This document shows, one piece after another, positions 1-12,200 of a DNA stretch of 64,000 nucleotides. Under the pieces are notes generated by a model. That model had not been told where the DNA came from. It did not search any database and saw nothing but the letters and a program-made list of their open reading frames with translations. The stretch is taken from NCBI GenBank assembly GCA_019188255.1, contig JAETXT010000009.1:248001-312000 (forward strand), written 5' to 3'. Position 1 is the stretch's first letter. Every line of letters begins with the position of its first letter. This stretch comes from Verticillium longisporum. Lineage: Eukaryota > Ascomycota > Sordariomycetes > Glomerellales > Plectosphaerellaceae. The position numbers and the translations under genes were made by a program.

Positions 1-1326
1 TGAGGTTGTACCAACAGCTCTTATTGATGAAGGACGCCCACCTTAACCGCCTTGGTGCTCGGAATGAGCGCAGGCTTCCAAGTGGAGACTTGGACGCAGA
101 ATACGGCGGCGTGCACAGGTCTGATTTTTGCTTGTCAGGCGCTGGCTGATGCATCGCGAGTGAACACTCTCTAGAGCGAGATACCGCTCGTCCCGAGCCC
201 TCGTCTCATGTCCTGTTCCCAGGCATCACAGCTATCAAAGGCAAGTCCGCGCGTCGACCGGCCGAGACCAATCCCGATCGTGTTCACTTCTGAGAGTGCA
301 CTTTCGTCGCGTATTTGTCCGACGAATTTGAGAAGGGTGGTGTGATGCTTGGATCTTAGCCCCGCGTTTCCCTGATAGTTTTGGCATGTATGTCAGTGCT
401 CAACGCAAGGCCTCCGGCCCCGATGGTTTGGGTCCTACCCTCCTTGTTTCTCACGAACACAATCCATGAAGGAATTATACAGTAATACCATAAAGTGTTG
501 AATGAATTGACAAGCATTGAATACTCCTGACGCCATACTCGCGCCGCTTTCTGAGATGTTACACTCGGCGAGTGCACACTATGCTTGGGGATCAATTTGC
601 GCTGAGGCAACCATCGTCGTATCCAAAAGTCGGCAATGGCACATGCCGGTGTTGTAAAGAGATCAAACCGAAAGAAGCTTCTCCAAAGCCAACGCAAGAT
701 CCAGAATCTCCACTCAAGCCCTTCCCAGATCTATAGAACATGGGCCGAAACACAACATTTACCAGCCAACGACAATTCCATCTGACCTTCCCAACCCCCC
801 CCGGCATGTGCGTGTCGCGACCACGTTTCATCTTGCTCCTTCCGACGACTCGCGACCTCCGCCCCGCCTCCGCGGTGAACGTCTCAGCCAAAAAGAATAA
901 CAATGACTCGGCAGCTTAGGCAAAAAGAAGCCTGCTTCCTGACGCGGCTCTATATTTTATCTATTTTGGCTTTCTATGCACCTTGATTTTGTGAAGGAGG
1001 ATGAACCTAAGAACGGACGCGCGTGGCCGAGAGAAATGTGAACTGCCGAATGGGATGATAGGGCTAGGCGGGGCTCCTCCGGACGAGACGCACCCGACTC
1101 ACGGACGTCGTAATGTGACCTTGGAGTGACGCAAGGGGAGGATATGTATGGAAATAATCCGGCTGGCGGTTCAAGGGCGAATCGTACGACCGAGGGCGTG
1201 GCTCCGATGAAGACCCGAACAGCCAGCCCGGAACTCGTCCGGTCCTGGAGACGCCTTGTATATCTTTCTCAATATAGGCAGCCGGCATGGTCCGGGGAAG
1301 CCATGTACGGCGTCATTTTGCTCTTC
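1..1326. other. Left edge, no supportable gene
   Basis: I see short open frames on both strands but none with a recognisable domain, consistent splice sites or coding-like composition. It probably holds intergenic sequence 3' of the neighbouring minus-strand gene. Confidence 0.5.
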
Positions 1327-3714
1327 TTAGCTCTGCCCTTCGTCAGGAAAAATATCGAAGAGATTATTGCCAGAGCCGTCCATATCGATATGCCCTCCCG
1401 TATTTTCAAGGGCTCCAGCACTGTAATGAAGAGGTTCGGGCGCTATGGCGTCAGACTGTGAAAGAGTAGGCTGCGTTGCCTCTCCATAAATTGCCAGCCC
1501 AATGTGCTCGTTCGGGACATTCAGATGGACCCTTTGCCATGGCATCAGCTGGGTTCCCGGATGCTGGAACGCTGCATTCGTGTTTGGCGGAAGAGTATTT
1601 ACTTGTCCGGGAAGGGGTAATGAGGCTGTGGTCGGGGGCTCGAAGGTGTCTGCTATCATGGTGTCCACCCTTATCGAGGGACTATGGACCAATCTGACGT
1701 CCTGGGATAGCTCTTGGCCAGGTCCATCGGCCTCATTTATCAGCACCAGGGTGATGATGTTTGTCTTTTTCCCCAATAATGTGAACTTCTTCTCCAACAT
1801 TGTTGGCCCGGGTGGTAAGTCTCCTTCTGCCCTCGCCGAAGTGTCCGTTGAAGCTGAGGTTTCGCCGGCGTGTGCAGCCTCAAGCAGATGCGGCAACAAG
1901 TCACGCAGCACTTTCTGCGTGCTGATGGTGAAAGCCTTTTCGAACATGGCCCGACTCGCCGACGCCGGCGAGGGTAGCAGCTCGGCTACGGACGCGATCC
2001 CTGAAGGGTGAGGCTTCTCGTTGACTGCTTCCAGGGCGCTGGCGGATGCTATTTCGTCGTACATTTTCATCGTATGAGAGATGATCGTGGCTCCGATAGC
2101 TTCAATCGGGACACAGGCTTCAACTGGCACTTTGTTAGTAAAGGGACGAGGACTCGGCCGTGATGGGTTCTTACAAGGATGGTCTGGCGGGTTAGAGTTG
2201 GGAAAAATGATAGTCTACGCTTTTTTCCAGATTTTTCGGCCCAATCATGTCGCATTTTAGGCGGCCGAGGACGCTTGGGGAGGGCTTGTGCGATGGCTGT
2301 TATGACCTCGGACCACTGTTCTGGTTTCATGATGTATTCCGGCGAACCACCCTTTCCACGGTTTGTATGAATAGATTCGAGGTGATTCCTGTAGCAGCCT
2401 GTCAGTGGGACTAATCACCAAACGCCTACTCCCCTGAATTGCACAACAGCCAGCGAGCTCTGGCATGGGAGACCAAACTTACTTCCATGCACATCGCGTT
2501 CGCTTTTTGTACTTGGGATAGCAGGTGGAGCTCATGGTATCTTTTCCGCTTCCAGAAACGTTCCAGGAATAAGGGCAAGACCATGGCAGATCATCTGCGG
2601 GCTTTTTGCGGTTCTTTGAGGTTTCTGGAGGAGCCCCATCGTCTTCATCCTCGTCCTCGCTGTCGTCAGCCCTCTCCTTGCCTTTCCTAGATCGTTTCTG
2701 GCGCTTATTGCGATGAGTACCGTCTATGTTTCGAGGCCTTTCAGGACCAGCTGAGGATGCGTCTTTCCCGCAATTGGCTGATTGCGACGAGGTCGGCGTC
2801 TCTTCTAAGTCGTTACAGTGGCGCCGACTCTGACCGCCAGTGTGTGGTGTGCCAAGGCAGACCGATCCTGAGGCCTCGGCATCCGAAACCTCATCGGTCT
2901 CTGTTACCGAATCATCGATTGGTGATGTGCTATCGGGTATGAAGTCACCGGGGGCTTCGAGAAACCGTCGCTCACGTACTGGACTGCTGTACCGACGCAA
3001 CCAACTTCTCAGCAAACTCAGGATCGTCCTTGTAGACCGTTCGTAGGACCGTAGCGAGCGACCCGCCTCTATCTCCATCCTGAGAGGAATCATCATCTAT
3101 GACAGAAGGGCAGCCGTCGTCGTCAGTCTGAATAGACCCCGAAGTCGCAGACGTCCCTGCTTCTGGGCATTTATGTTCCGATTTGGCCGTTGGTGGTGTG
3201 TGTGGCTGTTGGAGACTTTCGATCACCTCGGTACCAAGTCCTGGCGGCTCTGGATTAGCTTGCGTGGCTGAAGAGTCTTCTTTTTCGGAAACGAAATCGT
3301 CAGATCCGCTTGTCAACGTCGGGCACTGGCTTTCGTTGTCGATCTGCCGGCCCGCGTAGACTATCATCGACGATGTACGTCGTTGCGCAGGAATAACTTG
3401 TGTGATGCTGCGTTCTGGGTACGGATCCCCGGCTTGGACGTGGGGATCACTTGCGATAGTCTGCAGCAGGTGTAAGATGTCAGAACAGTGCAATCGCTTA
3501 TTGTGAGCGTTGGGGGCAGTGTTGCGAACGTAAATTGGGACACTGGACGTACCTTGGTGACATGATCATTTTGAGTCACGACGATGTGCTGAAGTACGCA
3601 TCCTATGGGATCATCTTTGATAGATTGATTGACATAACTTGTTACTTGTGAAGAAAATGCGTGTTGGCAGTCAGGATACAACTTGTGAGGGCGGTATGGT
3701 ACGATTTGGCTCAT
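1327..3714 (-). CDS. Hypothetical nuclear protein with atypical C2H2-like finger
   Basis: Multi-exon minus-strand gene starting at the ATG at 3714. Exon 1 is 3714-3553 and joins exon 2 at 3496 in phase 0. One further junction between about 3030 and 2900 changes frame and I could not fix it exactly. A clear intron (2482-2389) interrupts the finger, and another (2218-2130, branch site TACTAAC) restores the frame into the last exon. The finger has the spacing C-x17-C-x8-C-x-W-K-x-H-L-x3-H, resembling the degenerate finger of many fungal proteins of unknown function. Upstream are acidic Ser/Asp/Glu-rich stretches and a basic run rich in K and R; the C-terminus ends in an LFDIF-like acidic tail. 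A DNA- or RNA-binding nuclear role is inference. No neighbour suggests a pathway. Confidence 0.55.
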
Positions 3715-5556
3715 CTTGTATGAAGCACATCGGCGTGTTTAGCCTTAAGGTAAGTTAGATGTTGTGTTCTGAGAAAAGATAGTAGTGGTACTTCCAGGTT
3801 TTATTGAGCAGACAGATGGCTAGCGGTATGACCATTTCTCCCCGCATTTGCAGTAAAATACTGGAATTTCTCGAAGCCTGTCGAGTAATTTCTAGTTTCT
3901 GGTAGTACAAGAAGAAAACTTAACCGAATCGGGCTCATTTCGCAGGTGGCCAGTAGGCGCCGGCACTGTCGTCGATCAGCACAACCTACGTATCCTAATC
4001 GGCTGCCATCTGCACCATACGGAGAAACACGGGCTTCTGATTGATTCCTAAAGGTTGGGCCGTCAAGTTTCCCCTTCTAATTTTAGCAGCGTCGTTGTTC
4101 TAGTGACGGTAGCACTTACGCGTAGGATGCATTTCTCGACGACGTTGAGTTAAAAGGACAAGCCCTCTTGGAAATCTCTCTCTCCCGAGTACCTTTTGAA
4201 ATCTTGCGTCAGATCTCCGCCCTTGCTTACTCAATGCTGCAGTCGTTTTCCATATCGCTCATGGCCTAAAACCTGCCTGGCGTCGAGAAATACGTGACGA
4301 TTGATGTGCGTTAAATAATGGGGAGGGAGGGGAGGGGGTACCGCCACCGAGTTCCTTCTTATATATCCATATCCATTCCCCATCAGGCTGAGAAAGTCTG
4401 GTTTTTGCAGGCGATAGCACTACACCCATCCATTTCTCAGTGGCCTCTTACCCAGCACTCCGAAGCCTCGCCATTCAGAGGGGAACACTCGATGGGCTCC
4501 AGCCAGGATGAGATGCCACTGGCGCATGGTTCGCCCATCGCAGACCCGCCTATCACCGAAAATAGATGCCTCGTCTTTGTATATCTTTTTGGGGAGATGA
4601 GATTGCATTATCTATTCGTCGATGCGGTCCAACAGCCGCAAGACTTTGTCGAGGCTCTTAGAAGAACATTCCGAACGTGCTGTAGTGAGAGAAGTCGGAT
4701 CCTGAGCAGCGGTCTCCTGCTCAAGAAACCTGTTGTGTCAACCTTTCAAATCTCAGAGGTAAGCTATTCTTCTGCGTTCAAACTTCTGAGAGATCTCCGT
4801 CATCTGACACTGGAAAGCTGCCCCTCCCCGCTGCTGACCTTGGCCTTGATCATACAATCGTCCTCCTACAATCAACAATCGACAATATCTTAACTGAGGC
4901 GCTTATCAGACCTTCGAGCCTTGCTGGTATGGGAAGAGATAGTTTTTTCGCGCATTATCGCGACATTGTCACAACTGACGCAGCTGCGCCCAAGCGAGCC
5001 ATTCTCATCCACCTTGAGCATAATCCGACCATGCTCAGGGCTTTTCGAACTGCGGCATCTCTCATTGCCATTGTGATCAGTGCGACACTTCAGTGTGTGT
5101 TGTAGGTCTCAAGCGACGGAAGGAGATCCCCTCAAAGATGTCTTCTTCGTAGAGTGAAGTTTGGTTTCTAGTTTTACGCGGCTAGTAGATATGCCTACCT
5201 TAGACATAATCAAATTTTCATGCTGCCCAAACCAAACACCACCGACAATGCTACTTGAAATCTTCGCTGTAGAGCATTCAGCAACGCCTCGTTATCAAAA
5301 TGTACTCGGGAAAATAGTCTCCCCCCACATCAAACCACATTAAAGAATATGAGACCACGTTTGATCAGAACGGACTTCTAAACGATATACCTTACAAGGT
5401 AGTCATCCATCTTGCGAGCAGGAATGCCTCGTGTAGGAGCTGAGATCGGTACCCTCATTGATCTGGTACTAGCCGACCATGAGTTGAACCACTGTACGGG
5501 TGGTATCTCACATACCTCTGCTTTGAAATACTCCTCGCAGCCGGTGAGTGTGAGGG
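3715..5556. other. Intergenic region with little coding signal
   Basis: About 1.8 kb. Apart from the weak open frame at 4492-4758, I see no domain or good splice model. There are scattered small frames with no shared composition. Confidence 0.5.
4492..4758 (+). CDS. Possible small gene or gene relic
   Basis: An ATG at 4492 opens a frame of 89 codons to a plausible donor (GTAAGC at 4759). The peptide has a low-complexity start and then a hydrophobic stretch containing CLVFVYLFGEMRL followed by an amphipathic segment, which looks protein-like. I find no convincing second exon, and I do not recognise the family. It could be a decayed gene. Confidence 0.2.
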
Positions 5557-5741
5557 TGTCAGAGCTTGGTTTGGGGCAGAGTGAAGAGGTCTTCCACACG
5601 TGGTCCGCAGGCAATAGATGATACGTATGGGGTTGTAATACATCTGAATTCTGGCCCTCCGCAGCCTTTATGTACGCGTTCTCGTAGTCCTCAGTCCCTG
5701 ACTAGCCCCCTGTTCGGTGGCTCCGCAGGGGCCTCCTGACA
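5557..5741 (+). repeat. Solo LTR, family R1 copy 1
   Basis: A 185-bp element begins TGTCAG and ends CTGACA, so it has the TG..CA ends and short terminal inverted repeat of a retrotransposon LTR. It shares long blocks with copies at 56128-56309 and 22375-22560 and with a fragment at 16389-16506, for example GAGGTCTTCCACACGTGGT and CTGAATTCTGGCCCTCCGCAG. No internal reverse-transcriptase region follows, so it is a solo LTR. A clear target-site duplication is not visible (GAGGG before, GCGTG after). Confidence 0.75.
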
Positions 5742-7010
5742 GCGTGGTCATACTATGAGTCGATCGGATCAAATAACAGCAACGTCACGAGTGATATTCC
5801 TGTCCAATATCCCTCCGGAAATTGTACCTGGAATAATGCGGCGACTCTGAGCCTTGCAAGTCGCTGCCTCGATGCACCCTTCGAGGTGCACAACCAGACA
5901 AACCCTCTGACCATTTTCGCCAATTCAACCCCGCTAAACATCGCAACATGGGGAAAGGACCCTAGACATCCTGAAAACGTTGGTCGACTCATCCTTTCCA
6001 TGCAAGCGTCATCTTCAGTGCCGCAGGGCTCTCAATTTGCTCCACCGAACAGGAAGTTTGGGCCAGTCTTGCTGCACTTTGCTGCCATCGGCAACATCTT
6101 TGGAAACGCTACGACCTTTGAGGCAATCGAATGCATACTCTACTGGACAGCAGATAGGTATAGCAGTGTCACGGTGCAAAACAATCAGCTTCAGTATTAT
6201 GGCCTACGCGAAATCCCATACGATAACCCCCAAGATGTGCCGTCCTTAGATGACGACGACCTATTCTTCGCCGCTCCATGGCCGTGCAACGTGAACACCA
6301 CAGCAGAAGAAGCGGGCGAAGAAGGCAACTGCGCATACCGCGTCTCCTACGAAGCTAACCGTGGCCTGGCAAGCTCACTGGACCCCTGCCTCTTTGGATC
6401 AGTAGGCATCTTGCGTGGCGAGTCCGGAAACACATTCCTGACCTACGACGACACCTTCACAGAGATGCTTTATGGGTCCTGGCAAAAGGCCTGGGATCGG
6501 CACCAGAACCTCGCCGAGCGGGAGACCGTCGCGGGAAATCTCAAACCTAATGATCTCTCTAGCCCTCTCGCATCCATTTTGGATGCGTATATGAGGAACA
6601 TTGCCTACTTCACAACCTGTGCGATCCGTGCTACAAGCCACGATTCGCAGCAGGTCTTTGGCACCGTCCATCGCGACGTGGTCCACTACGTCGTCAACCT
6701 TCGCTACACCGTGTACCCCGGCGCCCTGCTCCTTCTCAGCGCCGTCTTCTGCATCGTCGTGGCGTGGCGGACGAGGCGGGAGAAGCGGTGGAAGAACGCG
6801 CAGCTGCCGCTGGTGCTCCAGAGTCTGAAACTCCCGGAGAGCGAAGTGGCAGTGATGATGGACATGTCGAGTACGGAAGACATGGCGAGGGAGAGGATGG
6901 TGCGGCTCGTGGGCAATAGAGATGGACTGGGGCGAATGCTGAGGGTTGAGGAGGGGGGCGTGCCGCTGCGACGGATTACGAGGCAGGCGGATGACGAACG
7001 CGACACTTGA
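5742..7010 (+). pseudogene. 5'-truncated DUF3176-type fungal membrane protein
   Basis: An open frame runs from the LTR border at 5742 with no start codon of its own to a stop at 7010 (about 422 codons). It carries the hallmarks of the DUF3176 family: a PSGNCTW motif, many N-glycosylation sites and cysteines in an extracellular domain, then one membrane segment (about 6707-6770) followed by a WKNAQLPLVL-type cytoplasmic tail. Full-length members have several N-terminal membrane helices before this point; these are absent and I do not find them upstream of the LTR. The gene therefore lost its 5' end at the LTR junction. Transcription from an internal start is possible but unlikely to give a normal topology. 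The function of the family is unknown. Confidence 0.75.
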
Positions 7011-7419
7011 TGGTTGGGTGAAGGGATAATCAGAGGAGCTGATGGCTGGATAGTTGGGCGATTAAGTCGACTGACGGTTGGATCTCGTGGTGGTCGTAAT
7101 GTGGTTCGTGTGTTTGGTAGCATTCTGGGGTCGGTCACATGGGAGGGACAGGTGATGGGGGTCTCGTCGTGGCCAGATCGTGCATTTCTTGATTCGGCAC
7201 AGTATTGACAATGATGATTCAGAATAGTATGAAGTAGACATTTCGTAAAATTGGTCATAATCATAGCCTAATCCGAACCCATGCCAGAGATCATTATCCC
7301 GCTCTATCCATGAATTCGTACAGGCGGGTGCCAGCGCCATAAATCACAGCGCTTCGCCAGAAACAACAGAGAAAGAACCAGAACGCCTATTAAAAGGAAA
7401 AGAAGAACCATGCCCAGGC

Positions 7420-8138
7420 CTAGTAGTATCGCACGCGATCATATCCGCGATCGTACCCACGGTCGCTCCCACTGCCCTGATACCCATCGTCAACGTATTC
7501 TCTCTCCCGCCGCCTGTCGTGAATCATGATGCGCATGCGGTCCTCTTCGCGCTCTTCTCTTGGCGGCGCAGGCATGATTCGCGGCGGCGACCGCCTCGGC
7601 GCGTCGACGTAGCGAAATGTTTCGGATTCGGGCTGTTGCGGCTGCGGAACGGGGACGGGCACGCGGACGGGAACAATCTTCTCGCGCTCAATGTAGACTT
7701 CGCGCGAGTGACTCCCGCTATGGCGCGAGTGGGACCTGCGACGGCGGCGTTTCTTCTCGACAGGGTCGACGTCGACGGCTATGACTTCGATGCCGGGCTC
7801 TGGGGAGGCGGGGCAGACGGGTGGCGGCGGTGGCGGTAGGGGCTCGCAGATGACGGGCGGAGGAGGCGGAGGCGGCTCGACAACGACAGGAGGCGGCGGC
7901 GTGGCAGGCCTGCAGATAACAGGAGGCGGAGTGGGAGGCTTGTAGATGACGGGAGGTGGTGGCGGCGGCGGGACGAACGTGGTTCGACGAGTGCGAACAA
8001 CGGAGCGATCGTACGTTGGAGGATCAAGATACAGGCGCTTCTTAGTGCGCGTGTAGTCGTAGTCCCGTGAAGGTGCTGCGTCATGGCATGTTAGTTGAGA
8101 AACATTTCATCGTAGAAAAAGAGCTCATACGCACCCAT
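7420..8138 (-). CDS. Proline-rich, Arg/Asp-tailed hypothetical protein
   Basis: Two-exon model. The first coding exon is only four nucleotides (ATGG, 8138-8135), followed by a 59-bp intron (8134-8076, GTGCGT..CTAAC..CAG) and exon 2 at 8075-7420. The exons sum to 660 nt, a 219-aa protein. After a short tyrosine-containing start come long proline tracts alternating with VI[YC] motifs, then KKRRRRSHSRHS and repeated RDR/GYDRGYDR near the C-terminus. This composition suggests a disordered, possibly RNA-binding or scaffold protein. No catalytic domain is present. The start choice rests on the intron: no other ATG puts the proline-rich frame in register without losing the N-terminal tyrosine segment. 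Confidence 0.65.
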
Positions 8139-9232
8139 TTTGACGGCTGAGACGTTCAAGCGGTGTTTAGATTGTTGTTGGTGCTGAGAGTCGTGATGCG
8201 ATGTGCACTTGAAGTGTTCTGCGATCTAGGTACGCTGAAGCCTACCTCGATGGAGGAACCGTGATCTTGGGAGGGAAGGGGAACAAGAATAGTGGAAAGG
8301 ATTGACGATCGCTGAGGGGCGATCCTCTGCTGGACGATCAGTCAAAGATCGGTCGAGGGGTCGATGGAAGACGTGGAGTTGGGACGATGGGAAGATGCGA
8401 ATCAGCGAAAGGCGAGGGGCATCGAAGCGATAAATACCCTCCCCTCCCCTCCTTGACCCATGAACACGAGCATTCTGCCTAGCCACGGCACTGGGTTTAA
8501 AACCAGGCCAGCCGTCCCAACGACCGGTTAGTGCTGAGGAGCCAAACTTGCCGACAGGTCTGGCCCCCGTTCCCGCCCAGTCGAGTTTGAGCCAGTCGCA
8601 TTCTCCCAAGGCAGAAGAGGCCTGGATGACCTAGCAGGCCGATTGGGCCATCGAGGCCTTATGACGCCAGAGACGCACGTCACGCTGAAATCAAGATTCG
8701 GCGCCCAAAGTGGTCTCTCCACCACACTGCCCTCATAACCCCTGCTCTCTGCCAGCCCCTCTGTCCAGTCGGACCAGATACCAGGGGCCACCCCTGCATC
8801 CCGCCTGACCGTGACCGCGAGACCCCGTCCCGAGAGTCAAAAGGCCCGCGGGACCCTGATCACGGACGGCCGTTCCTTGCAGGGCTGAGCTTGTATCGTT
8901 GGGTGATGTGGCCGCTTCGCTGTCGCCCAACGGTGCCTGGCTGTGACCCGCTATCAGTTTGATACAATTCGGGCCCAATCTCGAAGAGCGATGGCAGCGC
9001 GAGAGCGTCCAGTGCCGCGATCGAGGCTTCTTCAAGGCGGGGGCGGGGTTGGTCGAGGACAGCTCATTGGGAACTGTCAGTGAAGATTCTAAGCGGGTGT
9101 GCCGGGTTGAATAAGGTAATTATAATTTGAGTTTGTTTGTCGCGAGATTTTTCAAAAGATTGGGCAGACGAGAGTGTCTGGTTGCACATCGCTCTCTTTC
9201 GATTTGCCCAGCGCGTCAATTTCAGGTCGAGA
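8139..9232. other. Intergenic, GC-rich, no supportable gene
   Basis: This stretch lies between the 5' end of the proline-rich gene and the 3' end of the CorA-like gene. Open frames on both strands look like shadows of GC-rich sequence. I see no RNA gene or repeat. Confidence 0.5.
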
Positions 9233-12200
9233 TCAGTCGTACTCCTCCACCGTCTGGTCGCGATACGGCGCCCGTCTGCTGGGTCCTTCGTCGGAATCGT
9301 CCCTCCTCTCGCGCACGCTGGCCGGTTGCTTCTCCTCCGCCACTCGCTTTGCCTTCTCCTCTGCCGCGCGGCTCGCCCTCTCCTCTGCGAGGCGCCTCTC
9401 CCTCTCCTCATTTCGGTGGCGCTGCATCCGTTCCCCTGCGGCCCTCTTTGCTGCCTCTTCTTCTTGCATTCTCATTTCTCGTCGTAACAGGTCCAACTCA
9501 GCCTGCATCTTCGCTTTCGCCTCCTCCTCCAGCTCCAGTTTGTCCAGTAGTCTCTTTTCCTCTAACAGCTGCCTTTCCTCGGCGCGCCGCCTCTCTCGGT
9601 CGATTCGCTTCTCCACGGCGTATCTCTCTTCTTCAAGCCTCTCACCCTCGCGTTGCCGATACTGACGCCGCCAGCCTTCACGCATGTCATCATCACTTTC
9701 GATTACCGGTGGAGGCGGACGGTAGTATCGCTCCCGGTAGACGTTACGGATGCGGCCGGGAAGCTCCTCTGGCACCGTCATCGACGAGAGCTGATGCCCT
9801 GGGTACGGCGGTGGAGGAATCTCATCCGAAAGACCGCGCTGTCCTCGCAACTTGCACGTTACCCACGCAGCGAGCGCTCCCAGCTCACCCAGCCACCACA
9901 AACCGAGCAGAATGACCAGCAGCGTCACGGGGATGGCCACAGCCCAGTACGTCCACATGCCCGACTCCATGTCTCGCACGTCGCTGGTGTTCATCCCGAA
10001 AATGCTCGAGACTGCGCTGAGCGGCAGAAAGATGATCGTCACGAGTGTGAAGATGTAGATGGCCTGTTCCTGCTTGTCTTTGGTGCCGATGACCTTGCTG
10101 GCATTCTGGCAGCATGTTAGCCAAACAGTTGCTGCGATTGTGCATTGGGAAATATACCTGGCGCTCCAGTGACTGCGCGTGCAACCCGTACCCTTGAAAC
10201 TCCTTCTTCTTCCGCTCCAATAGGTCGATGCACTCCCAAACAAGAAGGTCCCTGACCGACGATAATTCGGAAAGCGGCAGCTCGAGTGCCATATCGTCCG
10301 CGTTTCCCGGCGCAAAAGGGTTACTGTAAGGTGCCGCCGATCTATTAAGACCTTCCCCATAGTGATCGAACGGCCTTGTACGACTGATGGGGTTTTTGGA
10401 CTCGCCGGCGCTCAAGGTTCGGCTGATGAACCCGTAAATGACCTTTTGCGCATCCACAATCTTCTTCACGATTGTGAGTTCCTCCTGTACGTGATTGATG
10501 CGTGTCTCATACGATCGATCGGACGGCATTGATGTGATCTGTGCTTCCTGCAAAGTGTCAGCCAGTTACGCGATTAGTCGATACACCAACGTACTAAGCC
10601 CTGGAGGTACTCCAGATACGTCTCGCTTGCACTTGGATGCTTTCCAGTGATATCAGAGAGCAGCCGAATGCTCATCAACGACACAAGATCCATCGGTAAG
10701 ACGGTGACCTTGTCGGCAAGTCGAAAGGAGGAAAGGCTGTCAATAGTTTCCGCCATGCCGCTTTGGATGAGAGATATCGCAAAGTTCAGCTGCTCAGCCC
10801 ATGAGCTAACACTACCCATGTCAGCGCAGCTATGAATCAGGCTCATGACGATGAGGGGCCACGCGCGGGTCAGGTCCTCAGATACTTGTATCTTGGCACG
10901 ATCAGACTCCGTAGCTTGCGTCATCAGTTGCTTAAAGGCCAGCATGTTCGGCATAAGATCCCCAAACTTTGATAGGATAAGACCAATGTTCGGATGAGGC
11001 GAATCACCCGCAGAACGCCTGTCACCCCTGCCGTGGCGGTTCGTTTCTGAAGCCTGGGGCTATCAACCATGTTAGCTGGGAAACCGAGGGGCGGAAAGCA
11101 CCTACAAAGCAAAGTTGGGCGATGGACCCCCAGTATTTGAGTATTGTGGTATCCTCGGTTCGCTTCGGAAAGAAGAAGTTATACACAACGTCTGCCGTGT
11201 TGAACAGCTCGATAGCACTCTGTCGATATCTGCCAGGTCTACGACTGCTAGCGCCCACATCGGAAGCTTGTTGGGTTGAGGCTTCGACACGGGCATGGGT
11301 GGCTGCGCGGTCCAAGGTGCTAGCAGCTCGGAAGGCCTTGCTTCCGGCCGCATTGGAATCACCGCTGAGAAGGCTGGACACCTGTTCAAGGCGCCCCTGT
11401 ATATTTTCGAGATTTGGGTAATCAGCTGCGCTCGAAGACTTCGTTTTGATCCAGCTGAAGACGTGAAAAATCTCGTTGGGGTTTCGTGAAGGTATCTCTG
11501 TCGGTTTGTCTTCCTTGTCGAACTCTGTGGCGGCCTCATCGCGTTTTCCTCGTGGCGAAGGCTGAAGATTGCTTTCCTCTGGACTTTTGGTATCCTTGAA
11601 AGCCGGAATACGTCCGGGTGCTCGGTGCAAGTCGTGGAGGCGTGAGGAAGGCGTGAACGGCGGCGCAAACCTGGTGAGGTCAACAACGATGATCAAAAGA
11701 TATTAATCTTATCACGACTCACTTAGTTTTCATGGTGAGCGTAATGCTGCTCCGCCCTCGCTGGAGAAGCTTGAAAATATCGCGCCATGTATCCTTGGAT
11801 ACCATTTGTTGGTCGTGGTAGAATTCCAATACCGCAGGCCACAGTTCGTGAAAGTGAGCAGCAAAGGCAAGGAACGTCTTGCATTCCTCAGCAGGTATGG
11901 ACCATGACAACGAGCCTCCACACCTGACGAGGATGCGGGCGCCCTTGACACCTTTGGAGTTTGGCGGCCGCGGGATCTCTTCCTGAACGGAGATGGCCTT
12001 ATCGCGCAGCGTGAGCTCATCCATCAGCCCGCACGTCACAAGTACAGAGTCGCCGATGACCAAGCACCAGAGCTGCGGGATGTGAAAGCACCAGCCCCTG
12101 TCTCCGCTGTTGATATGGCGGGCCGCTTGCTGCATGTCGCGTTTGTATGCGATGCGAGCGTAGGACGCCTGCAGGAGAGTCTGTGTGGGATACGAACCTG

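Noticed and set aside
9127..9915. Long plus-strand open frames of 262 and 163 codons
   Set aside because: They are antisense shadows of the Glu/Arg-rich coiled-coil end of the CorA-like gene.
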